Origin: Tilletia caries
Lineage: Eukaryota; Basidiomycota; Exobasidiomycetes; Tilletiales; Tilletiaceae
Length of the DNA: 64,000 nt
Direction: 5' to 3'
Assembly: GCA_032718865.1 (NCBI GenBank)
Contig: JALUTQ010000035.1
Span: 620,001 to 684,000, forward strand
A program made the translations under genes and the position numbers. Below are positions 32,929 through 44,000 of the stretch, in pieces (position 1 is the stretch's first letter; each line of letters starts with the position of its first letter). The notes beneath the pieces were generated by a model, which made no database searches, was not told the origin of the DNA, and saw nothing but the letters and a program-made list of their open reading frames with translations.

Positions 32929-35900
32929 TCATCTCATTGGATGATATCCGGTCCCATTCCCGTTCCCTGGCCCGGGGGGCCCTCCAGGACCGCGATATCC
33001 TCCCGGCGGGCCACGGGGAGGACCGGGATACGCACCTCCCTGCGCCGGTCCCGGTCCCTGCCCATACGGCGATTGACCCTGTCCCTGCCCCAGTCCAGGT
33101 CCATATCCTTGCTGCTGCTGCTGCTGAGGCCACTGCTGCTGTTGTCCTCCCCGCTGCTGTTGCTGTTGTTGCAACATCATCGACTGCCGCTGCTCGTACT
33201 GCGCCTGCACCTGCCCCGCCGGCGAGACAGGTGACGACGCCTCGTTATTGTTCGACGGAGGAGGTAACATCATCCCCATCGAGCTGCCCGTGCCTTGCCG
33301 CTGATGATGCATCTGCAGCTGCAGTTGAGGCGGACCCTGTTGTGCTTGTAGCTGATACGCCGGGGCCCCACCCCATCCACCAGCAGACGATACCACCGAG
33401 CCCGCTGTGCCCGTACGCGAAGGATACCCCTGACCAGGTACCGGCGTCCGGCTCACGAACGGCAGCGAGCCATTTGAGCGCTGGGCCGCGTGCATTGACC
33501 TCGGCTGTCCCTGTCCTGGTCCCTGCATCTGCATCTGACCCTGCGAAGCATACATCCCCATGCCCGCGTCGCCAGACGTACTCTGCGCATGCTGCATCGG
33601 CATCCCCCCGAACGCATTCAAAGACTCTTGACCTGGCGTCTGCGTCGGTGAGGCGTAATACTCCGCATACAAATCCCCCGAGCTTTTCTTTCCATGCCCA
33701 CCCTGCTGTTGGTACGCCACATACTGCGGGCCACCATGTCCCACAAGTACGGAATCAACGTGGTCGAGGAGGTTATCACGACTGCCCTTGTTGGGATAAT
33801 GTCCCATCTCAAAGTCATCCGTCATCGTCCCACCCATACTCGGCGTGTGACCCCGCTCCACGCCTGCCCCTCCTGCCAGATACGCGGCATACTGCGACTT
33901 GAAGTAATCGTTGGGCCCGCCCGCGCCAACACCGACCTGCGTGCCCGGAGAGCCAGGCCCGCGGGGCGTGAATCGACCGTTGCCGGGACCCATGTTGCCT
34001 AAGGTGGTCGACGACATGATCGAGCGCGCATCATCGTCTCGCTCTCGATTCCACTCGAGCTGATTTTCCTCAATCGCAGCAATCTTCAGTCCACCGGTGA
34101 CTCGTGTGGATGCCGTGGTGTCGCCGTCGACCTTGGACATCTCGTCGATCCGGCCGGAGTAGACTCGCGGGAGGAGGTGCTTCACCTTGGCGTGCACCAT
34201 CGGCGTGAACAGTTTATCGTGCAGGGCTGGGTGGCCGAATCGGCGTTGGAGACGGTTGTGTCGCGAGTCACCGCTGTGGATGGTTTCCTTGGAGAGCTCG
34301 GCGGGTGTGGGAATGTACCATGTGAAGTGCCGGTCCATCGTCTTGCGGAGGTAGAGCTTGAACGCGAGCACGAACAGGATCGGCGGCAACGTTGCCACCG
34401 ACTTGATGTAGCCCTGATCGAGGGCAATGGCGAGCGTGAGGATGAGCTGCATGAAGACGATGCAGACCAACATCCTGTTGACCACCACGCGCCACAGCCG
34501 ACCGCCGGACTCGTTCTTGGTGGTGAAGACGTACATGAGCTGGTACTTGTACACGCCCGAGGACACCCAGAAGGCCGCGCTGGAGAAGACGACGACGAGG
34601 GGCACGAGGGGTGCGTACAGCATGGCGACGGCGAACATGAAGAGCAAGTTGGCGTAGTAGATCGCGTAGTCGAAGCTGGGCGGTTTGGTGTACTCGCGCA
34701 CGTCGCGGGGCGTGCGGCCGAAGAGGCCCTTTTGGAACCAGACCAGGACGAGCTTGACCACCTGGGCCAAGTCGAGCACGGCCAAAAAGCCACGAAGGGG
34801 CAGCCAGGTCAACCAATAGTTCGAGGTGAGGAAGTACTGCCGCTTGATTTGGCCGGGCAAAGACTTTTGTATGTGTTCGAGGATATCCTTGTAATTTTGG
34901 TGCCGTGTCGTCGCTGCGGAGACGATGTAGGCGACCATGGTGATGATGATCCCGATCAAGGAGAAGACCAAGAATTGGGAGATGACGAGGAAAGAGAAGT
35001 ATTGGCCGACGATGACCCGATCGCGTCGGGACTTTGTTAAGACCCCGCGGTACTGTGCCAGACGTCGCATGAGGATGGGAAGGAAGTAGCCCATAACACC
35101 TGTGATGGCGGGCGGGACCAAGGCAGCGACTGCAGCGAAGCTGAACTGCGACTTCTGATACCAGCCGTCGAGCCAGCCGAGGCCGTTGAGGAAGCGGAAA
35201 GAGGCCATGTTGGTGATGAGGGAGACGGCCAAGAGGGGCACAGCGTTGAAGAAGAGGAGCACACAGAGAAAGAGAAAGCCGATGACACTCGACCGGAAGC
35301 GCTGGCCCTGGGTGAGGTTGAGATTCTTCCAGATGATGTCCTTGGGTGCGGGGGCGAGATCGATGACGAGACCCCTGGGTTTCTTGTTTTTGAGGGATCG
35401 TGCGGCAGCGTGAGCGTATGCGACGGCAGCGAGAGATGCGAAACCGTATGATTCGGGCTTCCTCTCTCCGATACGCTCTCTCCAGTTCTCGATGGCGGTC
35501 TCGCACTTGTTGATCTGGTCGGTATAGTAATCAATGGCATCTACGCGCTTGCCGCCACAGCCCATTGAGCCTCCGATGGTGGTCGTGGGCCGTTTGGAAG
35601 GGAGGTTTCTAGGGTCCTTGAGGTAGGTAGCAAAGACGCGTTCGAGGGCGCGAACGAAATCGTTGTGTTTGTCGATGAGGTCGGGCAGGGCGCCGACGAC
35701 GCGGCCGATGTGGACTTCTGTTGTTGGGTAGGGCATTCCGATGGAGGAAAGCACGCCGGAGAGGGCTTCGTCTGACTGCATCTGCTTCTTGACACCGGTG
35801 ATCATGAGGGTTCTGGAGTGGAACTGGGACTGATACTGTGGTGAGCGGAACCAGGCATGACGGAGGACGAGCATGCGCTTGTAGTTGAAGTAGATGAAGC

Positions 35901-36521
35901 CGATGGCGAGGAGGGAGCCAAGGTAGCTCATGGCGACGTGTGCCCAGATATAGGTGCCGGAGACGCGGGTCATGGAGATGCGGTCGAGGAAGGAGATGCC
36001 GGATCGGGAGCGGGATGGGTTCCTTGCGTTGTATGCCAGGTTGACAGGCATGAGGACGACGGACATGAGGATGGCGAGGGCGAGGGTGAGCCATCGACAC
36101 ATGCGGAGGAAGCGGAGGAAGGTGACTGCGTCGAGGCCGATGATGGGGAGCAGGTCTGCCTCGTGGTATTTGAATAAGGGAGGCAGCCAGGAGAAGAAGC
36201 CATCTTCGATCCGTGGAGGAGCCTTCTCATTTTTTTCTGCGTACTTGAGCTTGGGTGCATATACAATCTGTTGATGCACGGGGAGTGGAGGGATAAAGAG
36301 GGTGAGCGGGGCGAGCAGAGGGCAAGCGGAGCGTGGTGTTGGTGGAGACTGACCTTGTTGTTGGGCCTGAGCAGCTGGAAGAGGAAGATGGTTGCGAGGG
36401 AGAAGCCGATCCATGATCCTGCCGAGATGGCCACTGCGGGGGCCTGCACCTGAGACGCCTGCGTGAGTGCGAGTGTGGTGAGGCACAGGGGATCCTGGGA
36501 GTCTTGGTCGCAGTCGGACAT
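32929..36521 (-). CDS. CSC1/OSCA-type calcium-permeable stress-gated cation channel
   Basis: Exon 1 is 36521-36354, the intron 36353-36268 (86 nt), exon 2 36267-32929; 1168 aa. The first membrane segment (VAISAGSWIGFSLATIFLFQ) is in exon 1, and the junction gives LRPNNK-IVYAPKLKYAEK, the conserved N-terminal linker. A long cytosolic loop (about residues 200-390) with RTLMITGVKKQM and later IIWKNLNLT precedes the RSN1/DUF221 membrane domain (about 400-740) with ~9 hydrophobic segments. The C-terminal ~350 residues are Gly/Gln/Pro-rich with polyglutamine runs, longer than in most family members. It is a plasma-membrane or endomembrane mechanosensitive channel by family. Upstream DNA has GGTCGT tandem repeats. 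Confidence 0.93.
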
Positions 36522-37971
36522 GGCGATGGGACGCGAGAGTCCTGCTCTTCGACCTTGCGGTTGCGGTCCTCGTTGTCGGCGTGGTCGTGGTCGTGGTCGT
36601 GGCTGCGGGCCTCCTGTTGAGGTTCAGAGTGGCGACTGACTACTGACGATGCTTTGCTCCAGCGCTTCTGCCTGGCCGTAAGATGAGACAACGGGGAGCG
36701 AAGATAAAGGAAGAGCGAGCGCCGAGCGAGCTTGGCTTGGGCCTCCTTTCCAGCCGCTGATCGCTGATCCCAGTATAAGTAGTGTGTCCGCTGATGTACA
36801 GTATCCACGTCTGTGCGCTCAGCTCGAGAAAGGAACTTGAATATATACAGTGCTGATGCTGATGCTGATGCTGTCGGCGTCGTTGTTGCTGCCGTCACCA
36901 CCGTCGCTGCTGCTGATGACTGCGGCACATCGCGCGTCCTCTGTGCTGCTTGATGAGGTCGGACAAAACACATGACTTGGGGGGTAGCCGACAAGCGGGC
37001 GGGAGTCTGAACCTCAGAGTCTGAGAAGTTCACGTACAAATCACACACTCTCCAAGAATTCATTGACTCTACCTGCTACCTGCTGAAGGCCTTGGAATAC
37101 TTATAAGTAGGACAGGGGAGATATACACAGAAGTGACGTCGCTGAATTGCTCTGATTACACGTCCCCCCACCCCCCCGCGGAGCGACCGGACGTCGTGGC
37201 AAAGGAAAGGAGGGAGAGCGAGAAAATAGAGAGAATAAAAGGAATCAGAGAAGAGAGAGGGGAGAGAGAGAGCGGCGAGACAATGGGGACGAGGGAGGGT
37301 AAACATGAGAGGAGCGAGGACTACTACAGAGAAGGAAAACGAAGTGAGGAGAGAGATATGTAATAGCATGGCGTGACGAGGGGTGAAGCAGAATGCAGAT
37401 TACTGCGACGGCGTGCGTGTCAACGAAGTAGACCAGAGACGAAGTGAGGAGAGAAAGAGTCAAAGAGACAAGAAGACGGAGACAGGAGAGAAAGATGAGT
37501 CATGAGAGGGAAGTGAGGAATAGTAGCAGAGAAGACGGAAGTGGGACATGGCATGCCCGCGTGCCAATGGACGAGAGAGAGGCGCAATAGGTTCTGGTGT
37601 CATTGAAGCGGAAAACGCCTGCGCGTAGCGACTGGCGGGCGAGAAAGGGGGAAGGAGAAAGGAAAGAGGTAACAGGTAAGAGAAAAGAGAGAGATTGTGT
37701 GAGTCCAAAGTATAGAGAAGCCAGAAGGGAATAAGTAATGATTAGCAAACATCGTAAAAAAGAGAGATCAGCAACGAGCAGGAGCGGGACTGTGGGAATG
37801 CGCACTGGCCCACGAAGTAACCACTAGACATGTACAGTAACGCACAGTACCGTGGATTTGTCCAATCGGAATGGAGGTATATACTTAGAGACCAGCTGAC
37901 AGTGAAAGGGCGAGAGGATGTGGAAGGGAAGGAGAATTTGCCAACGAGGCATGTGTGATGAGCTGTGAAGC
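36522..37971. repeat. Intergenic with a purine-rich plus strand
   Basis: 36522-37100 is the upstream region of the channel gene (GTGGTC repeats near 36580, GATGCT repeats near 36855). About 37190-37760 is strongly purine-rich on the plus strand (GAGAGAG, GGGAGGAA runs). Frames there are low complexity and not supported as genes. Confidence 0.6.
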
Positions 37972-38090
37972 TCAGTGGAAAACGTAATGGACGATCTATG
38001 GATGAAAAGTGGATAAAAAGGTGGAAATGGTCCGAAAATGGGCTGGAAATGAATATGGCCATTTCAATCCCGGAGCTTTGTCGCCAACCT
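37972..38090 (+). repeat. Dispersed repeat, diverged copy
   Basis: GTGAAGCTCAGTGGAAAACG, then AATGGACG and ATGGATG, recalls the inverted segment ending at 50107 and the copy at 4821. Confidence 0.4.
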
Positions 38091-38197
38091 TATTTCCAAA
38101 TTAAGGTTTTGGATCAACTTGTCTGGATGCACTGTTTCCCATGTGGCAATTTTCACCAGTTCCCATGTGGCGGCGGCCGCCGGCCTCTCCCTTTCGA

Positions 38198-38395
38198 TGC
38201 CTCGCCGCCTCGCCGACTGCTTGCTCCCTCCTCCATCAACCAGTTACAGACAACACGCTCACTCTCGCGCTTGCCGCGAATGCTCGACTCGGACTCGCGC
38301 TCGCCGCGAACGAATGTTCGCTCTTGCCGTGCATGCTCGTCCTCCGCCGGCCTTTTTCTCTCACAGCTTCCCTTCTTCGTCCTCATCGGCAAGGG
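38198..38395 (+). repeat. Leader module with CTCGCGCTTGCCGCGAATG units, cassette 2
   Basis: CTCGCCGCCTCGCCGACTGC, then TTGCTCCCTCCTCCATCAACCA, then three to four diverged CTCGCGCTYGCCGCGAA units, then GGCCTTTTTCTCTC. This is the same order as the minus-strand leader at 5950-6150. Confidence 0.8.
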
Positions 38396-38660
38396 CAAAA
38401 TTGAGGAGCTGGGTCCAGACTCCAGAGTTGGCTCCGTATGAAGGCAACGTGGATGTCATCGTGTCTGAGTGGATGGGGTGAGTACATGCGATATAGCCAC
38501 CTGTCAAGAAAAGGAGATATTCTGATCGATCTGCTGCCTCCGGCTACTTCCTGATCTACGACGCCATGCTGCCTTCCGTGCTCCATGACCGAGACCTGTA
38601 CCTCCGCAAACCCAGCCAAATCAACACCGACAATGGCACCTCGACCGACGGCGGTATCCT
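38393..38660 (+). pseudogene. Protein arginine methyltransferase exon fragments
   Basis: The first block has GKIEEL, a frameshift, then PYEGNVDVIVSEWMG ending at a GTGAGT donor. The second block begins YFLIYDAMLPSVLHDRDLYL and continues to TDGGIL. VDVIVSEWMGY is the double-E loop of class I arginine methyltransferases. The intron between them (about 67 nt) ends GG rather than AG. N-terminal SAM-binding motifs and the C-terminal barrel are missing. The second block runs straight into the minisatellite. It is a captured or truncated fragment. Confidence 0.78.
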
Positions 38661-38712
38661 CGTGCGGCCCTGCGGCCTCGTGCGGCCCACGCTTGCTGCC
38701 TCGTGCGGCCCT
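38659..38712 (+). repeat. CTCGTGCGGCC minisatellite, cassette 2, first block
   Basis: Three units of CTCGTGCGGCCC(A)CG type between the methyltransferase fragment and the ManC remnant. Confidence 0.85.
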
Positions 38713-38717
38713 GAGAC

Positions 38718-39765
38718 ATGTGGTGCGTTGTTCCCGCCGGTGAAGCCGGGACCCGTCTCTGGCCGCTCTCGCGCGAGTCATACCCGAAATTCCTCCTCGA
38801 CTTCACCGGAACCGGTCGGACGCTGCTCCAGTCCACATGGGACCGTCTCGGCGTCTCTTGCCCCTCTGCGGCTCGTCCCGGCTCATGGTCGTCACCGGAT
38901 CAGCTCACGTTGGAGGCGTGGGTGCCCAGCTTCCCGAGCTGTCCGAAGCCAACTTGCTCGCAGAGCCTTCGCCCAAGGAGAGCATGGCTGCCATCGGTCT
39001 TGCAGCCGCCGTCTTCAAGCGTCGTGATCCAGAGGCGGTTCTCGGCTCCTTTGCGGTCGATTACATCATCTCTGGTCGCGACGCGTTCGAAGGCGCAGTC
39101 GCAGAAGCTGTCGAGACCGCCAAAGCAGGGTACCTCGTCACCATCGGTATCGCGCCCTCGCACCCCTCCACAGGCTTCGGTTACATCAAGCTCGGCGAGA
39201 AGCTCAACCTCGGCGCGGCCCCGAACGCGCGACGCGTCACCGAGTTCAAGGAGAAGCCCGACGCTCGTACCGCATCGGCATACCTCGCCACAGGCCAGTA
39301 CCGCTGGAACGGAGGCATGTTCGTCGTCCAAGCCAAGACCCTCCTCAGTCCAACAGTCCATGCCGGCCCTGTACGAAGGCCTGGATCAAATCGCAGCCGC
39401 ATGGGACACCCCACAACGCGCCGCGGTCCTCTCCGAGATCTGGCCCAAGCTCGACAAGATCGCAATCGACCACGCCGTCGCAGAACCAGCAGCCAAAGCA
39501 GGACGCGTCGCCGTCGTGTCCGCGACTTTTGGTTGGGACGACGTCGAAGACTTCGCCTCCCTCGCCGACCTGCTCCCCTCCGAGAAGGGCGAGGCATGTA
39601 TCCTCGGCGATCCCCGTCTCGTCGTGACCGAGTCCCAGGCGGGCGGTCTCATCGTGCCCGCGGCCGTCCGGCCGAGGGCGTCCCTGGGTGTGGACGACGT
39701 CGTCATCGTCGACACGCCGGACGCGCTCCTTGTCACCACTCGTGCACGCACGCTCGCAAGAGGTC
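38718..39765 (+). pseudogene. Bacterial-type mannose-1-phosphate guanylyltransferase (ManC-like), frameshifted
   Basis: Begins VVPAGEAGTRLWPLSRESYP, the nucleotide-binding signature of ManC-type enzymes. A frameshift near 38860 leads to LMVVTGSAHV, LLAEPSPKESMAAIGLAAAV, LVTIGIAPSHPSTGFGYIKL, VTEFKEKPDA and YRWNGGMFV. A second shift near 39345 leads to KIAIDHAVAEPAAKAGRVAV, FGWDDVEDF and VVIVDTPDALLVTTRAR. A third, near 39755, precedes QEVKKIV. Fungal GDP-mannose pyrophosphorylase (Psa1 type) has a different N-terminus and length. The pattern recalls actinobacterial enzymes, suggesting ancient transfer. Minisatellite flanks both sides. Not functional as written. Confidence 0.8.
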
Positions 39766-39777
39766 AAGAAGATCGTG

Positions 39778-39915
39778 GCCTGCCTCGTGCGGGCCTGCTG
39801 CCTCGTGCGGCCTACGCCTGCTGCCTCGCCTGCCTCGTGCGGCCCACGCCTGCTGCCTCGCCTGCCTCGTGCGGCCCACGCCTGCTGCCTCGTGCGGCCC
39901 TCGCCTGCCTCGTGC
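39778..39915 (+). repeat. CTCGTGCGGCC minisatellite, cassette 2, second block
   Basis: About six units combining CTCGTGCGGCC and CACGCCTGCTGC. Confidence 0.88.
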
Positions 39916-39916
39916 G

Positions 39917-40024
39917 GAGTCGGATTGGAGTCGAAGTCGAAGTGGAGTCGGATTGGAGTCGGATTGGAGTCGAAGTCGGATTGGAGTCGAAGGAGTCGAA
40001 GTGGAGTCGGATTGGAGTCGGACC
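39917..40024 (+). repeat. GGAGTCGGATT / GGAGTCGAA minisatellite
   Basis: About eight to ten short units of GTCGGATTGGA and GTCGAAGTGGA, directly after the other minisatellite and about 40 bp before the histone TATA box. Confidence 0.85.
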
Positions 40025-40064
40025 CTGACCCACTCTTCCGTATGTGTTGCCAGATTTCTGCAGG

Positions 40065-40070
40065 TATAAA
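40065..40070 (+). promoter_or_regulatory. TATA box of the histone H3 variant gene
   Basis: TATAAA 180 bp before ATG 40245; a pyrimidine-rich leader with TTCTTC and CCTCC runs follows. Confidence 0.6.
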
Positions 40071-40244
40071 GAGGGACTTCCTTCTGCCCTTCGGACCCTC
40101 CTTTCTTCATCCCATCCCACCACCCTCCTTCATCCTTCTTTCTTCTCTTCTCTACCTCCCTCTCTTACTCACATCCCACTGCCTTCATCTTCCCTCCCTT
40201 TTCTACCTTCCTCGTCCATAACCCAGTCTCACCAGTTGCCATCC

Positions 40245-40807
40245 ATGGCCCGAGTCAAGCAAACAGCGAAGAAGTCCACGGGTGGCAAGGCACCTCGTCC
40301 GGCGGTCCCTGCTTCGAAGAAGGCACTCAAGACACCCTCGGGCGTTGGAGGTGGTGAGCGCAGTGTGTTTTTGAGTTTGCCAGCCACGTTGTATTGACTT
40401 GTTGCATTCCCATTCGCCTTCACAGTCAAGAAACCCCACAGATACAAACCTGGCACAGTTGCCCTGCGAGAGATACGTCGGTATCAGAAGTCGACAGAGC
40501 TTCTGATCCGCAAACTGCCCTTCCAGCGCCTGGTCAAAGAAATCTCCCAAGACTTCGTCACGGACGTTCGCTTCCAGTCGGCCGCCATAGGTGCTCTCCA
40601 GGAGGCCTCTGAGGCGTATTTGGTATCGCTCTTCGAGGACTCGTGAGTTTCCGCACTTTCCTCAGACCTGCTTGCGGCTGCCATTGATTGCTGACGCTCT
40701 CACTTGTCCCGCATGCCAGCAACCTGGCCGCCATTCATGCCAAACGCGTCACAGTCATGCCCAGGGACATGGCTCTCGCTCGTCGTCTTCGCGGTGGCCG
40801 CCTTTAA
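40245..40807 (+). CDS. Histone H3 variant
   Basis: Exons 40245-40353, 40426-40642 and 40720-40807; 137 aa with Met, one longer than usual. The fold core is well kept ([69 protein letters not shown]). The tail differs: [17 protein letters not shown] has T3V and R8K, and the K18-S28 region is replaced by [15 protein letters not shown], so the ARKS motif around K27 reads ALKT. K79 is V ([10 protein letters not shown]) and the residue at K122 is R ([10 protein letters not shown]). The alphaN helix is canonical and the L1 length normal, so it is not a CENP-A type. It is a replacement-type or specialised H3. Confidence 0.9.
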
Positions 40808-41057
40808 AGCCTGTTGATGTTATTGCCCAGGGTTCCAACTATCTCCCGTTGTCTTCGAGAGCCGCAATTAAACACTGTACCTGTTCTTTCCTTTCATCAG
40901 TCGTCGGAATCAGACAGTACGGACAGTAGCTTTACTCAGAAAAAACTCCAAAATTGGGAAAGATGTTTGTCATTTGCCACAGAGAAGAGAAGAAGTGCAA
41001 GTGCGGTCTGCGGATGAGGTGGGAGCTGAGGTACGTGCTTCTAAGGGAGATTGCCCT

Positions 41058-44000
41058 TCAAGATTCGACATCATCGTCATCTGCTTCTTCTCCCAGTTCT
41101 CCCTGATCTTGTACCGAGCTGCGGCTGCAGATGTACACGGCTTCCTCGATGTGTAGAGCGGCAACGACCTCGAGGATACAGTCGGCTCGAATCAGGTCCC
41201 ACGCTCCGGTCCAACGCCCAACGTCCATCGACCGTGACGTTTCCTCCGTCTCAAACCGTTCAAGGAAGGCGTAGGCCTCCATCTCGTCTTCTGTGAACAC
41301 TGCCAAGAACTGACTGATGCGTCCCACGTGTCTGTCGGAACCTGCACCCTGAAACTACAAGGTCACGCAGATGTAGGACGTCAGAATGCATCTGACGATT
41401 CGCGACATGGTAAGAGACTCCAGCAGCACATACCTTGACGACCGCAGAGCTCCTTGAATCATCCTGCTCGCAGCAGAGACCGCGAACCCGTTCGCCGCGC
41501 TCCGTCGAAAAGACGCCGTATGCGACCACTTTGCTCCTGCTTGGAGCGACATCGGCCAGCAATTCGTCGAGCCGACCCCGCTGTGAATCGCCTACGCGCT
41601 GGTGATGGTGACCGATTCTGAAAGAGAGCATTAGCTTCGGAGGATCCGGAGGAGGCTGGGCTAAGTCCATGCCAAGTCGGATACGGGACAGCGTTACCTG
41701 CGTCCGGAGGACACACCGATGAGCCATAGCTCCGTACGGGAACCGAAATGTTGACAAGCCTTTCTTCAGGATACCGATGTGCCGTTCGCACGTCGCCTGG
41801 GATGATCCTCGGATGGAACCAAGCATCAGGATCTGCTCGGCGACATGTAGTAAGTGATGCACTGACAGTCTGAAAGAAGTAAGTCGGAGAAAATGTAGTA
41901 TACCGCATTCAACTAACGCATGGAACTGCACGCAATGAACAAAGAGCATCCTTCACTCACGTAGCACGGCCAACCGCCTCGTCCGACGATGCGTACAAGC
42001 GCTCCCAAGCCTGGACAAACGAGAGCATTAAGACTCGTACGCGATTGACCTGGAAATAGCATAGCTCATAACATCACGATACGTCAGTTTCAGAAGGGGA
42101 CAACCCTGTCGGAGGGTGAAGAAGAGGGGGGGGGGGGGGCAAACGTTACTAACCTGAGCGACGGCCAGTCCATTTCTGCTCATGGCTAGATCGGTGCCAA
42201 CAAGGAAATCGTCCAGCATTGTTCGAAAATCCGTCGGGGCTCCCAAGAAATGTAGGTAGGCTGGTAGAAAGTGATGGAAAACACTTCCCCATTCGACCAT
42301 GCGATAGTTAGAGTTTCCGTGCTTCGCAATGTCGCGGGGGGCGCGTGAAGAGAACTGGGACGGGTAATTGCGACTGTTGCTGGCAATGAATTGGCCGAAG
42401 TCGATCCTCTGTGTGTCGTTCCAGCCATATTCTGATGCCAGTGGATTGTTTAGTGTCTTCCAAATCAGACACGGTACGTTCATGTTGAAGAGATGAAAGG
42501 GATCGAGGGGAAAAGAATCCGGCATGCTGAAGAGGCGGGAGAAGGCGACGAGTGGGAGGGTGACAACCCCCGTATCTCTTTGTATGGCCAGACGTTGAGG
42601 ACCTGGGGCCAATCCTAAACGCTCGATGGCATGCGCGTAACCGATCGTTGTTCTAGTTGGTAGGGCTTGGGGGTCATACACCGGCCGTTCTCGATTGCCG
42701 TCCAAACTCGAGAGCAACTTGCAGAGAGGAAAGTAGGGACAACCGCGAGCTCCCCGCTTCACACCGCGGATCTCGCAACAGCGACAACCATAGAGTCCTG
42801 TATGTCCGGTGAGGCGGCTCAGCTTAGCTGAGGCTGGCTGGTCGGCCAGGACACCACCGAGGTGGACTCGTAGTTGGAACCATTCGGACGTCAAGGCATC
42901 CCAAGTCGGGGCTCCTTCCTCCCCCAGCATGGCAAGTTCGGCGCAGAGGGGCCAAAAGAAAGATTCGAGATTATCGGGATTGCTCGGACCAGGGATGAGC
43001 ATCGAGACGTGTAGGTGATCGGGTTTGAAGCGAAACGCAGGCGGAAGGTTCAGGAGCTGAAGCAAGACGATCCACGCCGAGGATGGCCGGCGGTTGTCGA
43101 GGATCTGCGCCCCGTCCGTTGAGATGTAAACGACACAATCGCGAGGGTCGGCAAACGTACTGGCGTTCTCGCTGTTCGCAAAACCGTCCGTAAGATCGGC
43201 AAACAGATGGGAGACATCGGCAGGACGTCGACCGTCTTGAAACGCGTGACAGGCCTGTTGAGCGCGCTGGTGTCGATATCGCAGCAGCTCAGCCCAATGA
43301 GAGTCCGAGTAATAGGCCTGAAGTCGGGGTAAAACCGGAGTGTACTGATATGTCTTGAAGGAGGTACGGCCGTCGAGTCGGTACCGATCCAAATCACACA
43401 GGGGACAAGCGCGGAGGTCCCGATAGGGTCCAGAGAAAGACATACACGAAGAGCGGCACATATCGTAGGTTACCGGGTTGGTTTGGCTGTGTTCCTTCAC
43501 CATTTGACGAGCCTTGAACAGGTTTAGGACCTTGAACCCCTGCCCACGCAACACATCCGCGTGTCGTTCGTATGCGGCATTTGTGCCTCCCGTGTCCATC
43601 CAGGCTGTATAATGATCCAACGTGACTTTATCGTCCTCGCTGACGGTAGTGAGGAAGTCGCCGGGAGGTTCGAGTGTTTCCAAGGCCGAATCGTCCAACT
43701 GAAGACGCGCATACATAGGGTCGGCGGAGAGCACTCGTCTCAATTCGCTCCCTAGATCCGCCGCACCCTGGTTCGATTCGTGGTCGGTAGTCAAGGGCGC
43801 AGCGAGCGCAGCGGACGTCACATCGCTTCTGATGGCCGCGCGCAGCAAAGCTTCCTCGTCGGCCAGAAGAGGATCATCGTCCGGGAGGGGAAATGCGGGA
43901 GGTGAGGACAGCCCTAGATGCGACTCATCCTCCAGGAGCGCCAACGTAGGTTCTGGATGTGGAAATTCAGCTGCGGCAGCCAGCTCGCTGTCGTCTACAC

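Noticed and set aside
33000..33900. Plus-strand 353-codon frame rich in Pro/Ala
   Set aside because: Shadow of the Gln/Gly/Pro-rich tail of the CSC1-like gene.
38718..40028. Minisatellite translated as a natural C-terminal extension of the ManC-like protein
   Set aside because: The repeat also occurs outside any frame, and the ManC frame is already shifted before it.
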